NCBI GenBank assembly: GCA_010912705.1
Contig: POWB01000007.1
Span: forward strand, 32,548-96,547
Direction of reading: 5' to 3'
DNA: 64,000 bases
Source: Halochromatium sp.
GTDB taxonomy: Bacteria; Pseudomonadota; Gammaproteobacteria; Chromatiales; Chromatiaceae
The notes beneath the pieces were generated by a model, which worked only from the letters and a program-made list of their open reading frames with translations, did not search any database and was not told the origin of the DNA. The position numbers and the translations under genes were made by a program. Positions 9,721-19,524 of this stretch are shown one piece after another. How positions within the stretch are numbered: the stretch's first letter is position 1; each line of letters opens with the position of its first letter.

Positions 9721-11784
9721 GTGTTGAGAGGTCGCCCAACAGGCGTCCGCTATCTTCTGCTCTGCGGCATTGTCACGAGACCTGTTTGGCTGCTGTTCTT
9801 CGCCCTGTTGCTCCTCGCGTCCAACGGCCAGGCATCCAATAGCCAGGCGTCCAACAGCCATGCATCAAACGATCACCCGGAAGGTGCCTGGATAGCTGCG
9901 CTCGGGAGCAGCCCGGCAAGCACCCCGGAAGGCAGGACAACGGATGATCTGCAGAGCGGCATTGATCAGGCTGTGCCTGATAGCCTGCCCTACCAGCTGA
10001 GCATCGAATCACTCCCGAATCCCTTGCTGGAGCGCAGCATCATCGAGACTTCGATGCTCGAGCGCCTGCGCGAGTCGGCGCCGGTCGGCGCTTTTGGGCT
10101 GATCTCCCGCGCCAACAGCGACATCGATCGCATCGATCAAGTCCTGCGGAGCTTTGGCTACTACGATGCGCTGATCAGTATCCGCATCGACGGCCGCGAT
10201 CTCAGTGATCCCGGCTTGCTGCCACAGCTCAAGCAGCGGCAGCCAGCGACCAGCGTGACAGTCGACCTGCGTATCGATCCTGGCCCACTCTATCGGATCG
10301 ATCGCGTGCAGCTCGAGGGTCAGGTGCCACCCGCCGCCCACGCTGCCTTCACGCTGGAGCCCGGTGAGCCGGCCACCGCACCCGAGGTGCTCGCCGCAGG
10401 CATAGCAGTGCTCGACGCACTGCAAGAAGACGGCTTCCCGCTCGCACGCGTGCCAGCGCCCACAGTGATCGTCAACCATTGGACAAGGACCATGGCGGTG
10501 ACCTACCAGATCGATCCCGGCGAACGCCTCCCCCTCGGCGAGATCGAGATCATTGGACTCGAGCGTTTGCGCGAGGGCTATGTACGGCGCCGGCTTGGCC
10601 TGATGCCGGGTGAGCCGTTCAGCCCGAACCGCCTCGAGGCCGCGCGGCGGGCCTTGATCGCGAGCGATGCCCTAGCCTCGGCGCGCCTGACCCCAGCGAC
10701 TAAGCCGGACGCCAGCGGTCGCCTACCACTCCGACTCGAGGTCGTTGAGCGCCCACTGCGGGTGCTCAGACTCGCCGGCGCCTACTCGAGCGATGAAGGC
10801 GGCAGCATCTCGGTGTCCTGGAGCCATCGCAACCTCTTTGGTGGCGCCGAGCGCCTGACCCTGGGCGGCGAGATCAGCCAGCTCTCCGCGGGGTCGATCG
10901 GCGATATCAACGATTTTGCCCGCGCCAGTCTGCGGATTCCCGATCTCTGGCGCCGCGATCTCGATCTGCAGCTCGAGCTGGGTGCGGTCAGCGAGCGCCT
11001 CGATGCCTACGACCGCGATGCGCTCACTGCATCGGCCCTGTTCGAGCAGCGGGTCTCAGAACGGCTGAGCCTGGGCGCCGGTATCGGTGTCGAGCATGCG
11101 CGCATCGTCCAGGACGGGCCGGCTCAGGACTTTCGACTGCTGTCGCTCCCGATCACGGCCGGTTGGGATTCGAGCGATGATCCACTCGATCCGCGCCGCG
11201 GCTTGCGGCTGGCGGCACAGCTGACACCGACCCCCTGGGTGCAAGGCGATGATGGTGACAACTTCGTACGCACTCGCCTGGTCGGCGCGACCTATCTCGA
11301 TCTCTCGGAGCGGACAGCCGACAGCGAATCGCAGACCGACGGGGCCACTCCCAAGCTGCTTGGGCGCCGGGTCTTAGCGCTGCGACTCGCAATCGGCCGC
11401 ATCCTCGGCGCCAACTCGAGCGCCATCCCGCCCGACTGGCGTTTCTATGCCGGCGGCGGTGGCTCGGTGCGCGGCTATCCCTACCAGTCGATCGGCCCGC
11501 GTACCGCCAACGGCTCGCCGGCAGGCGGTGATGCCCTGTTCGAAGGCAGCCTGGAGCTGCGTCAGCGGATCGGCGCACGCTGGGGGATCGCGACCTTCGT
11601 CGATATCGGCGACGTCTCCGCGGACGGCTTCCGCGGGTTCGGCAACCTCGCAGCGGGCGTCGGACTCGGTGCGCGTTTTCATACCCCGATTGGTCCGATA
11701 CGCGTCGATCTGGCGAGCCCACTGACCGAGGCCGAAGGCGATGCCTCGGTTCAGCTCTACATCGGCATTGGTCAGGCCTTCTGA
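9721..11784 (+). CDS. tamA: Translocation and assembly module subunit TamA (BamA/Omp85 family)
   Basis: TamA is an outer-membrane Omp85 protein that works with TamB. POTRA-like repeats occupy about the first 320 residues (FGYYDALISIRIDGRD, YRIDRVQLEGQV, LGEIEIIGLERLREGYVRRR). The C-terminal barrel contains the Omp85 lid-loop motif YAGGGGSVRGYPYQSIGPR and ends in a short beta-signal-like strand, VQLYIGIGQAF. The frame is open from 9493, but the hydrophobic signal segment (RPVWLLFFALLLLASNGQAS) lies well inside it. The GTG at 9721 is my preferred start, with low certainty. After the signal comes a short SNGQASNSQASNSHASN repeat. No other gene was found in the 296 bases back to pldA. Confidence 0.88.
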   Translation: MLRGRPTGVRYLLLCGIVTRPVWLLFFALLLLASNGQASNSQASNSHASNDHPEGAWIAALGSSPASTPEGRTTDDLQSGIDQAVPDSLPYQLSIESLPNPLLERSIIETSMLERLRESAPVGAFGLISRANSDIDRIDQVLRSFGYYDALISIRIDGRDLSDPGLLPQLKQRQPATSVTVDLRIDPGPLYRIDRVQLEGQVPPAAHAAFTLEPGEPATAPEVLAAGIAVLDALQEDGFPLARVPAPTVIVNHWTRTMAVTYQIDPGERLPLGEIEIIGLERLREGYVRRRLGLMPGEPFSPNRLEAARRALIASDALASARLTPATKPDASGRLPLRLEVVERPLRVLRLAGAYSSDEGGSISVSWSHRNLFGGAERLTLGGEISQLSAGSIGDINDFARASLRIPDLWRRDLDLQLELGAVSERLDAYDRDALTASALFEQRVSERLSLGAGIGVEHARIVQDGPAQDFRLLSLPITAGWDSSDDPLDPRRGLRLAAQLTPTPWVQGDDGDNFVRTRLVGATYLDLSERTADSESQTDGATPKLLGRRVLALRLAIGRILGANSSAIPPDWRFYAGGGGSVRGYPYQSIGPRTANGSPAGGDALFEGSLELRQRIGARWGIATFVDIGDVSADGFRGFGNLAAGVGLGARFHTPIGPIRVDLASPLTEAEGDASVQLYIGIGQAF

Positions 11785-11869
11785 GAAACTGTCTGGAAAT
11801 GCAGCATTTCACGCTCCAAGAGCCATTGATGCACCGCCCTTGTCCACAGCAATCTGTGCGGCCTCAAGG

Positions 11870-14800
11870 ATGACCCGCAAGAAACTGCTGCAACAGAAAC
11901 GGATGCGCCAGCATCAGAAGCGCCAACGCCAGCTGCGTCAGAAGCGGTATTGGATATGGCTAAGAGTGGCTATAGGCCCATCCCTAGCACTCGTGCTTGG
12001 CGTTGGCCTAGCGATCGGCCTAACGATCGGCCTCAACAGCAAGACCGGTCGCGACCTGATCGCGAGCGCGATCACCACGGCCACCGTCGGTCGGGTCCAA
12101 GTCCAGGGTCTCGGCGGCAGGCTTCCGTTCGCACCGCAGATTGAGTCGCTGGAGCTCGCTGACGCGGAGGGCCCCTGGCTGCGCATCGAGCACGCCAAGC
12201 TGGAGATCAATCCCGCCGCATTCTTGGCCGGCAAGATCGAGATACCAGTCCTCAAAGCAGGCGCCGTTGACCTACTGCGTCGGCCGCAGGGCAACAATGG
12301 TCCCAGCCGCGATTGGCCGCCCCCCATAGCACTCAGCCTGCAGCGACTCGAGATCGACCGTCTGCGCCTGAATGGACTGATCGAAGCAGCGCCGACGCTG
12401 TCGATTCAGGGCTCGGCTAGGCTATCACGAGAAGGCTTGCTAACGACCAAGCTCGCGGTCAGGTCGCTCGAGTTCGTCGATACCGATACCGATACCGATG
12501 TCGACGGCCAATCGCTGCACCTGGATCTGTCGGGCTTGGTCCAGCCTGACACCTTCGCACTCTCGCTCGACAGCCGCTGGTCCGGAATCCGCCTCTCGGG
12601 TCAGCTGCGATGGCCAGCCAACGCGCCCTTCCCCTTCGGCGCGATCCGGCTCAAAGTGGCACGACTGGAAGCGCTGAATAGACTGGTCGCTCCCTGGCTC
12701 CCTGATTTAGAGCCACCTGCGCTAGCTGGACATCTGACGGCGAAACTGACCTCAGACCCAAGCGGCTTGCTCAGTGTCGATCTGAATGGCAACGGCTTGC
12801 AGCTGCCCCGACAACTCGGCCTCGAGCGCTTGACGCTGCAGGCCGAGATCGCGGATCTGCTCAACCAGCCTCGGATTCAGTCAAGGATGCAGCTCAGTGG
12901 CCTGAGGTTGCCCAAGGTTGAGGCGAACCTCAATGCGCAAGTTAGCGGACCGATCACTCGATTGATGCTGACAACCGAGAGCAAATTGCAGTTGAAACAG
13001 ACCGCTCATGCTGGCGAGATTCAGCTCAGCGCAGCCGGCGAGCTCGAGCCGTTCGACCGGCGGCTAGGCCTCAGCGCACTCTCGCTCGAGTACGAACGAG
13101 CTTTGAGATCAGAAACAGGCGAGGGTCTCGGACTGCGACTCCTCGAGCCGGGGCGGATCGATTTCAGCGCTGGCTTGAGCGTCGACAGACTGGCATTCGA
13201 GTTCTTGGCACCGACGGCGACAGGAACGTCGACAGGGACCGCGACTCGAGGCGCCAGTGGCCGTATCGGAATCAGCGGGCAACTCGCGCCGGTCCTTGCG
13301 CTCGATGCGCGCGCCATCGACGTGCCGCTCGCAACCCTGATCAGCCTGCTGCCGAGCACCGCCCAGCTGCCCGCGCCGTTCCGGACCATCAACGGCCTGA
13401 TCGACGTTGAGACAGGTCTTGAGGGTGAGCAGCGCGCACCGATCGGTCGCCTGGATCTGCTCGCGCGCGAGATCCGATCGGACGAGGGAACCGCACGCGG
13501 CTTGCCCGCCGGCGAGCTGCGACTGGCATTGCGCATCGGCCCGCAAGCGACCAGTATCGACGCTGCAGCCTCGGTCGGCAACCGCGCCAACCTGGACCTC
13601 CGCGGTCAGATCGAGGGCTCACCATTCACGACGCTCGGAACCCTCTCGCTGCGCTCAAGCGGCCGGATCGACACGGGATTATTGAACCCACAACTTGCCG
13701 CCAGTGGCCGAACACTGGACGGCCAGCTCGCGCTGAATCTCGGCATCGGTGGCCAGCTCAACCAGCCGCGGCTGGATGGCATCGTCCGATTCAGCGATGG
13801 CGCCTGGAAGGATCAACTCATCGGTCTGGTGCTGACTCAGATCGATGGCGAGATCGCCCTCTCCGGCGACAGCCTCAAACTGACCCGACTGAGCGCGCAG
13901 GCGGACCCAGGAACGATCCTCATGAGCGGCAGCCTCGGATGGCTCGCGCCCAGGCAGCCCGTTGACCTCAGAGTCAGCGCCCGCGCGGCAAGCCCACTGC
14001 GGCTCGACCAACTACAGCTCCAAGCCGATGCCGATCTTCGGCTAAGCGGCGAGCTCACTGGCAACCTCGACCTCATAGGCAGCCTCCGTTTCGATCAGAT
14101 CGCACTCCGCATCCCAGAGCGCTTCCCGGCGACGGTTGCGACACTGGAGGTGAAGGAGATCGGGCCGCGTCGGCAACCTCGACGAGACCAGCAGCGCCGG
14201 GGCGGCCTTAACCTTGGCTCGCCAGCAAGGATCACACTCGACCTGCGCATCGACGCCCCACGCGCCATCACCCTGACCGGCCGCGGCATCGATGCCGAAC
14301 TCGGCGGCGAGATCAACGCCCGCGGCACCCTGGCCAACCCGGCCGTCATCGGCGACTTCCGGCTCCTGCGTGGCGAGTACGAGCTGCTCGGTCAGCCGCT
14401 GCGCTTCACCCGCGGACGCATTGGTTTCAACGGCGCCTCGGTGCTCGATCCGACGCTCGACCTCGAGGCGCGGGTCAATGCCGAAGGTGCCACCGCCATC
14501 CTCAGCGTCGAAGGCACGGCAGGCCGACCAGAGATCCGGCTCTCCGGCGAGCCGGAGATGCCCGAGGACGAGGTGCTCGCGCGTCTCCTGTTCGGCCTTT
14601 CTCGCTCCCGGCTGTCGACACTCCAGGTCGCCCGTCTCGGGCTTGCCGCAACGTCCATAGCAGGTATCGATAATCCCGCGATCGAACTGCTTGAGCGCAC
14701 CCGCAGCGGACTCGGGCTCGACCGCTTTCGCCTCGATGGCGGCGCCGAACGTCAAGGCCGCGGCGACGCGATCCTCGAGGGCGGCCGTTACCTCAGCGAG

Positions 14801-14950
14801 CGCGTCTATCTCGGCGCTCGTCAGGGCACCCGAGCCGGCGACACCCAAGGCATCCTGCGCATGGAGGTCAGCCCACGGGTTCGCCTAGAGACCGATGTCG
14901 GCGCCAATGGCGGCGCACGTGCCGGCGCGGCCTTCGAGCTCGAGTATTAG
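11870..14950 (+). CDS. tamB: Translocation and assembly module subunit TamB (AsmA-like/DUF490)
   Basis: TamB is a long beta-taco protein anchored in the inner membrane that bridges to TamA and is linked to outer-membrane protein assembly and phospholipid transport. One N-terminal helix (WLRVAIGPSLALVLGVGLAI) follows a very basic stretch. About 900 residues of repetitive beta-rich sequence follow, closing with the DUF490 domain: GEYELLGQPLRFTRGRIGFN, PEMPEDEVLARLLFG and LRMEVSPRVRLETDVG. The frame is open to 11741, overlapping tamA by 44 bases. The ATG at 11870 places the anchor at the N-terminus and gives 1026 residues. No ideal ribosome binding site is seen. It is clearly an operon partner of tamA. 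Confidence 0.92.
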   Translation: MTRKKLLQQKRMRQHQKRQRQLRQKRYWIWLRVAIGPSLALVLGVGLAIGLTIGLNSKTGRDLIASAITTATVGRVQVQGLGGRLPFAPQIESLELADAEGPWLRIEHAKLEINPAAFLAGKIEIPVLKAGAVDLLRRPQGNNGPSRDWPPPIALSLQRLEIDRLRLNGLIEAAPTLSIQGSARLSREGLLTTKLAVRSLEFVDTDTDTDVDGQSLHLDLSGLVQPDTFALSLDSRWSGIRLSGQLRWPANAPFPFGAIRLKVARLEALNRLVAPWLPDLEPPALAGHLTAKLTSDPSGLLSVDLNGNGLQLPRQLGLERLTLQAEIADLLNQPRIQSRMQLSGLRLPKVEANLNAQVSGPITRLMLTTESKLQLKQTAHAGEIQLSAAGELEPFDRRLGLSALSLEYERALRSETGEGLGLRLLEPGRIDFSAGLSVDRLAFEFLAPTATGTSTGTATRGASGRIGISGQLAPVLALDARAIDVPLATLISLLPSTAQLPAPFRTINGLIDVETGLEGEQRAPIGRLDLLAREIRSDEGTARGLPAGELRLALRIGPQATSIDAAASVGNRANLDLRGQIEGSPFTTLGTLSLRSSGRIDTGLLNPQLAASGRTLDGQLALNLGIGGQLNQPRLDGIVRFSDGAWKDQLIGLVLTQIDGEIALSGDSLKLTRLSAQADPGTILMSGSLGWLAPRQPVDLRVSARAASPLRLDQLQLQADADLRLSGELTGNLDLIGSLRFDQIALRIPERFPATVATLEVKEIGPRRQPRRDQQRRGGLNLGSPARITLDLRIDAPRAITLTGRGIDAELGGEINARGTLANPAVIGDFRLLRGEYELLGQPLRFTRGRIGFNGASVLDPTLDLEARVNAEGATAILSVEGTAGRPEIRLSGEPEMPEDEVLARLLFGLSRSRLSTLQVARLGLAATSIAGIDNPAIELLERTRSGLGLDRFRLDGGAERQGRGDAILEGGRYLSERVYLGARQGTRAGDTQGILRMEVSPRVRLETDVGANGGARAGAAFELEY

Positions 14951-15089
14951 CCAGGCTTTGCCGACTCAAACGTCAGCGGTATGATCAAGATGAGCTGCGG
15001 CCCAGAAGCTGAGGTTATCCTGGTCGAGCTTGCACATGGCGGCGGCATGCAGCTCTGGCAGCTCCAACACGGGAGCGGCCGGGGCGTCA

Positions 15090-15755
15090 TCAGCGCGCTT
15101 GCCTGTGCCCAACGGCCGTGCGGCCTGGGTCTGACACCCCGGGTGCTTCGACAAGCTTGATGTGCCAGAGGTTTGGCCAGTTCTTCCCGGTGACCAAGAG
15201 CGTGCCCGGCTCACCGTTGTAGGCCACGCCGTTGAGCACATGCGGGTAAACGAGCCTAGTCGGATTCGGGTTCAGCCCGGAGAGATCGACCCAACCATTG
15301 ACAGCGCCCGTCTCAGCGGAAAAGCGCACCAGGTAGTCGGTCTGCCAAACATTAGCAAAGATGTTGCCATCGACGTACTCCAGCTCGTTGAGAAAGCCAA
15401 CCTCGCCGTAGCCATCGCGAACCATAAAGTAACGCGCTTCGAGCTCGCGGACGCTCTTCACCTCGCCGGTGGCGAGATTCCATTTCTTGAGGCGAGAGCG
15501 ACCGTACTGACCGGTCCATTCGTACAAGAAGCCATCGTGCATGAACAATGCCTCGGTATAATCGGCGGTATCATGCGGATAGATTTGTTGGATCTCGTAG
15601 CGATAGACGGGAATCTCAGATTGATCGTAGAGGCGAGCATGGCCGACCTGAGGCGCCTCGCCGCCATGCAAGATGGGCAGCGAATCAGCAACGCCGACGG
15701 ACATTCACAGCAACGTCGCCGTGGCAAGCAGCAGGACTGGGTAACTCGATTTCAT
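15090..15755 (-). pseudogene. Decayed glutaminyl-peptide cyclotransferase (Glu_cyclase_2 family)
   Basis: The frame encodes parts of a periplasmic glutaminyl cyclotransferase, which would turn N-terminal Gln into pyroglutamate. Recognisable blocks are YTEALFMHDGFLYEWTGQYG, LNELEYVDGNIFANVWQTD and VLNGVAYNGEPGTLLVTGK. Two lesions are visible. The signal peptide MKSSYPVLLLATATLL, with a good AGGAG ribosome binding site before its ATG at 15755, is cut by an in-frame TGA at 15705-15707. Reading resumes at an ATG directly after it. Near 15425 the sequence jumps from ARYF to the LNELEY region, skipping a mid-section of about 70-80 residues that the family normally has. Restart at 15704 would give a 204-residue protein without export signal. 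Confidence 0.82.
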
Positions 15756-15935
15756 CGGTCTTGACTCCTGATGGAGAATGGCGGAAAGGTCGGCTCGGCT
15801 GATAGCCGAGCATTGGCTGGATAGAAGCGTACGCGCTGGTCGCCTTAGCTGATCGGCGGCATCAGACAGGTCGCGAAGGCGCCATAGCTAAGCGCAGCAG
15901 CCGAGCCTGCGTCCCCAATCTGGCGCTCAATCAGC

Positions 15936-17159
15936 TCATTCGCCTCCAGGCTTGAAACGCGCCAAGAGCTTAGACAGCTTGGTGTAGACCTCCTCGAGCT
16001 CGATCTTGCTGGAGAGGTCGTCGATGACCAATGACGCGTCTTGACCAATCAGCAGCAGCAAGGGGCGCGGCTCGTAGAGCAGCAGAACCTGCTCGATATC
16101 CTGGGTTGACAGCCGTCGCACCAGGCCATTCTGAGCGCCTTGCAGACGCACTTCGGCGGCATCGACACTGATGGCTCGCGACCGCGCGACCCGGAACATC
16201 GCCGACGCGATGGCGATTAGGGCGATCCCGATGGCAATGCTTGCAGCGAGATCGACGGAGGGGGTGAAGAACCCGATGATTCCGCTGACGGAGAAATCCA
16301 GTGGTAATGTGGTCGGCTCAGTCAGCCCAAGCTTAGGCCCCATCATCCAGCTCAGGAAGGCACCGTAGCGCTCCATGACCCCGGCCATGATCGCCAGAAA
16401 CAGGAAGTAACCGCTTTGCCGCATCAGCTCAGCGCCAAGCGCCCTCCAGCGCAGGGTGCGAAAGCACCGCTCAAGGCGCCAGCCTCGGCTGTTACCGACG
16501 GCCTGCCACATCCAATCACGCACCTCCACCTCGTCTTCCCATTCAAACTCGGCCGCCGCGGTATGGCCGACGCTATCCTGCACTTTTAGCGGTTGGTTTA
16601 GCTCATCGGACCACTGCAATCCCGTGCGCCAGGCAGCGCCAAAGTTGTCTTTGAAGGCCAGTGGGTAGGCGGCTGAGGTATCCGTCATCAGCATCAGCAT
16701 CCAGCCCTGGGCTCCTGCTCCGCAGGTCCAAGCGCAGATGAAGAGGCCTCGCATCTCTTCGCTAGACAGCCGAATCGAGCGCGATACTGACCCTGGTGTC
16801 AGGCGCCGCCATTCAAGCTCGGTCTGCTGCGACTGGACGCTAATCACCGACTGTCGCGTGCGCAGACCAAGATGGTCATTTAGAAACTTGTCTAACAGTG
16901 GCAACAGGGCCAGAACGACGATCAGGTAGGGGATTGCTTGCGAATGGTAGGCGAACAGGCAAAAACCAGAGAACACCAGAAACGCGAGCAGGTTGATCCA
17001 GAAGATGTCGGTGGTTTCGTTTTCGATCAGTTCCGACCAGATCATCCCAACAATGGCCTCCTCGAGCCCATCGAGGTAGCGTTTTGGCCAGAAGAGGGGC
17101 GCCAGATACCGCGCAAGCCAGGTGCGGTGACATTCCGGAATGCGAGCAGTAAACGACAC
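15936..17159 (-). CDS. Membrane protein of unknown function (407 aa)
   Basis: I do not recognise this family. Hydrophobic stretches suitable for membrane helices occur near residues 53-88 (probably two), about 255-275 and 310-330. The C-terminal 75 residues look soluble, with the segment RLSTQDIEQVLLLYEPRPLL. An ATG at 17159 is used. No enzymatic motif was seen, and the mid-section is Trp-rich. It is transcribed away from the V-ATPase subunit gene across 274 bases in which I see no other gene. About 180 bases to the cyclotransferase remnant also hold nothing recognisable. Confidence 0.6.
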   Translation of the reverse strand: MSFTARIPECHRTWLARYLAPLFWPKRYLDGLEEAIVGMIWSELIENETTDIFWINLLAFLVFSGFCLFAYHSQAIPYLIVVLALLPLLDKFLNDHLGLRTRQSVISVQSQQTELEWRRLTPGSVSRSIRLSSEEMRGLFICAWTCGAGAQGWMLMLMTDTSAAYPLAFKDNFGAAWRTGLQWSDELNQPLKVQDSVGHTAAAEFEWEDEVEVRDWMWQAVGNSRGWRLERCFRTLRWRALGAELMRQSGYFLFLAIMAGVMERYGAFLSWMMGPKLGLTEPTTLPLDFSVSGIIGFFTPSVDLAASIAIGIALIAIASAMFRVARSRAISVDAAEVRLQGAQNGLVRRLSTQDIEQVLLLYEPRPLLLLIGQDASLVIDDLSSKIELEEVYTKLSKLLARFKPGGE

Positions 17160-17433
17160 GCTCAGGCCAATATCCTAGGCTGGATGGATTGTTTTCAACC
17201 AAGCTTTTTACCGCAATCCGCCCTGGGTGCCAATAAAAATGCGCAGGCACCTTTAAGTGCTTATCCAGACAATCCACAGCCAACCAAGACCCACTGCGGC
17301 ATCTTGACCGCAACGGGAAGCGTCGAATTGCTGCAGCGCCGAAGAGTGGGCATGATTTGTCGAGCTTGGGCACCGATGCCGCGACTGGGCTAGGCTTGAA
17401 GGAGACACCAGCACGAGCGAGAGGCCATCCGTC

Positions 17434-19524
17434 ATGCTCAGACTGCGTCCGATCCAAGCCCATTGGTTCGAGACCTATGTTCCACGCGAGCAGACCCTGC
17501 TCGCCACGGAGCTCCTGGCCAGCTCTGGGGCGGTTCAGCTCGAGCTCGACCCACGGATACCAGAGCAGGTCGATACCCACAAGCTGCACGACTACATCCA
17601 AGGCTTTCAGGATCTCGCTGAGGCCCACCGCGAAGATCTCCCCAGCAGCCAATCCAAGCCGACCGCGCTCGTCGGCAGCCCCCTGCATCTGGCCAGCACC
17701 GCCTTGCGTCAGCTGCAGGTCTGGGCCAAGCGCATCGATTATCTGCACCAGCACCAGGATCAATTGCAGGCCGAACTCGACTATCTCGCATTGCTGGATG
17801 AAGGCCTCGCGACCCTGCATGCAGCAGGCATCGACCTAGATGGCCTGACGCATCACAGCCACTTCCTGTGCAAATGCCTGTTCGCCTGCCCGCAAGATGA
17901 CAGCGACTGTGATGGCGACAGCGACAGCGATGGCGACAGCGATGGCGATGGCGATTGCCATAACGACAGCGAGCGCGATGGCGTTAGCGATAACTTTAGT
18001 GTTAGCGACAAAGACCGCGACCGCGAACGCGAACGCGAACGCGAGAGCGACCGCAAGCCCGCGCTGCAAGCGCTGGTGCACCGGGTCGCCCGCGGCTCCA
18101 GGCACAACTTTGCGCTACTGCTTGGCGAGCACGAAGACGGCGACATCGTGCGCCGCATGGTCTTGGAACAGGGCTGCGAGCCAGTCGGCCTCCCCGCCTG
18201 GCTGAGCACAGGCCGTGGCCAACAACGTCGAGACATCGACTCGCTGCGCCGACGCAAACAGGCGCGCCTCGAGGAGATCAAGGGCGAGCTTATGCGGCTG
18301 CGCGCTGACCCGAAGATCGCCACCGCCCACGCCAACCTTGAGACCCTCGCCTGGTACCTGGAGCATGCAGCGCATCAGCTCGGCTCGCACGATCTCTGTC
18401 ACATCACGGGCTGGACCATCGCACCCGAACCGACCCAGCTCCAGCAGCGCTTATGGGATGCCGATATCCGCGCGATCATGCGCTTCCCCGAGCCGCCAGC
18501 CTCGGTCAGCTCGCCGGTGATGACCCTCAATACCTGGTGGGCGCAGCCGTTTCAGCCACTGCTGCTGATGTGGGGCACACCAGGCCAGGCGGAGGTCGAC
18601 CCCAGTGGCGTGCTCGCGCTCGTCGTGCCGCTGCTGTTCGGTTACATGTTTCCCGATGTTGGTCACGGCTTGATGCTGGTCGCGTTCGCGATGCTCTTCT
18701 GGTGGCGCTGGCCAGCGATCCGCTTCCTACTGCCCTGCGGCCTCTCGGCGATGCTCTTCGGCCTGCTGTTCGGTGACCTCTTCGGCATTGACGATCTCAT
18801 CCCCGCGCTCTGGCTAAAGCCGCTCGAGGCGCCGATGATCGTGCTCGGCGTGCCGCTGCTGTTCGGCGTCCTGCTGCTCCTGCTCGGGCTCGTCTTTGCC
18901 GGTCTTGAGGCACAGTGGCGAGGCACCTTGCGTCAATGGCTTCAGGTGGATGCGGCGGTGCTGCTGCTGTACCTGCTGCTCCTGCTCGCCCCTTTCGTGC
19001 CCGAGAGCCTCTGGCTAACGCCCTTGGCGCTGCTGCACTACCTCATCGGCAGCGCCCTGCAGGCCAGTGCACGACTGCTGACGGCGTTCGGCGAAGCACT
19101 TGGCAGGCTGCTGCTGAGTCTCTTCGAGCTCGCGCTGAACACCCTCTCCTTTCTACGGGTCGGCGCCTTTGCACTCGCCCACGCGGCGCTCTCCCACGCC
19201 ATCATGGCGATCGCCGACACGACACAGCATCCCATTGTCTGGCTGCTGATTCTAGTCCTCGGCAATCTCTTCGCCGTCGTACTCGAGGCGCTGATCGTCT
19301 TCGTGCAGACCACACGACTGGTGCTCTTCGAGTTCTTCATCCGCTTCCTCCATGCCGATGGCCGCATCTATCAACCACTCCAGCAACCGCCCGACACCCC
19401 CTCACTCACCACTCACCACATCAAGATTCTCATGCAAGATCCGGATCAGCTCCTGCACCGCCAGCGGATGTGCAAACCCGCCATGACCAGTCGGCACGAT
19501 CAGCTCAGACTCGGCGCTCGGTAG
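17434..19524 (+). CDS. ntpI: V-type ATP synthase subunit I (subunit a-like), orphan, with repeat insertion and run-on C-terminus
   Basis: Subunit I forms the stator half-channels beside the rotor ring of V/A-type ATPases. The C-terminal half has seven or so membrane helices. The family motif SFLRVGAFALAHAALSH starts near residue 572 and includes the Arg (about 575) essential for ion transfer. The GYMFPDVGHGLMLV motif is also present. The soluble N-terminal half is interrupted near residues 155-207 by a low-complexity Asp/Ser/Gly then Arg/Glu tract. Family homology ends at DGRIYQPLQ, about 19383, but the frame runs another 46 residues, antisense to the lipase gene. A GAGG ribosome binding site precedes the ATG. 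No other V-ATPase subunit gene is in the window. Confidence 0.85.
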   Translation: MLRLRPIQAHWFETYVPREQTLLATELLASSGAVQLELDPRIPEQVDTHKLHDYIQGFQDLAEAHREDLPSSQSKPTALVGSPLHLASTALRQLQVWAKRIDYLHQHQDQLQAELDYLALLDEGLATLHAAGIDLDGLTHHSHFLCKCLFACPQDDSDCDGDSDSDGDSDGDGDCHNDSERDGVSDNFSVSDKDRDRERERERESDRKPALQALVHRVARGSRHNFALLLGEHEDGDIVRRMVLEQGCEPVGLPAWLSTGRGQQRRDIDSLRRRKQARLEEIKGELMRLRADPKIATAHANLETLAWYLEHAAHQLGSHDLCHITGWTIAPEPTQLQQRLWDADIRAIMRFPEPPASVSSPVMTLNTWWAQPFQPLLLMWGTPGQAEVDPSGVLALVVPLLFGYMFPDVGHGLMLVAFAMLFWWRWPAIRFLLPCGLSAMLFGLLFGDLFGIDDLIPALWLKPLEAPMIVLGVPLLFGVLLLLLGLVFAGLEAQWRGTLRQWLQVDAAVLLLYLLLLLAPFVPESLWLTPLALLHYLIGSALQASARLLTAFGEALGRLLLSLFELALNTLSFLRVGAFALAHAALSHAIMAIADTTQHPIVWLLILVLGNLFAVVLEALIVFVQTTRLVLFEFFIRFLHADGRIYQPLQQPPDTPSLTTHHIKILMQDPDQLLHRQRMCKPAMTSRHDQLRLGAR
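17899..18052 (+). repeat. Degenerate short-unit repeat tract inside ntpI
   Basis: Tandem variants of gacagcgatggc are followed by repeats of cgcgaa. They encode a run rich in Asp, Ser and Gly, then Arg and Glu. Both blocks keep the reading frame because their units are multiples of three. The tract looks like replication-slippage expansion in a surface loop of the soluble domain. Confidence 0.85.

Noticed and set aside
16876..17820. Minus-strand frame spanning the ntpI 5' end and the upstream spacer
   Set aside because: It lies antisense to the recognised V-ATPase subunit and has no coherent domain.
17899..18052. Possible CRISPR or minisatellite array
   Set aside because: Units are short, contiguous and in-frame with a gene. 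There are no unique spacers.
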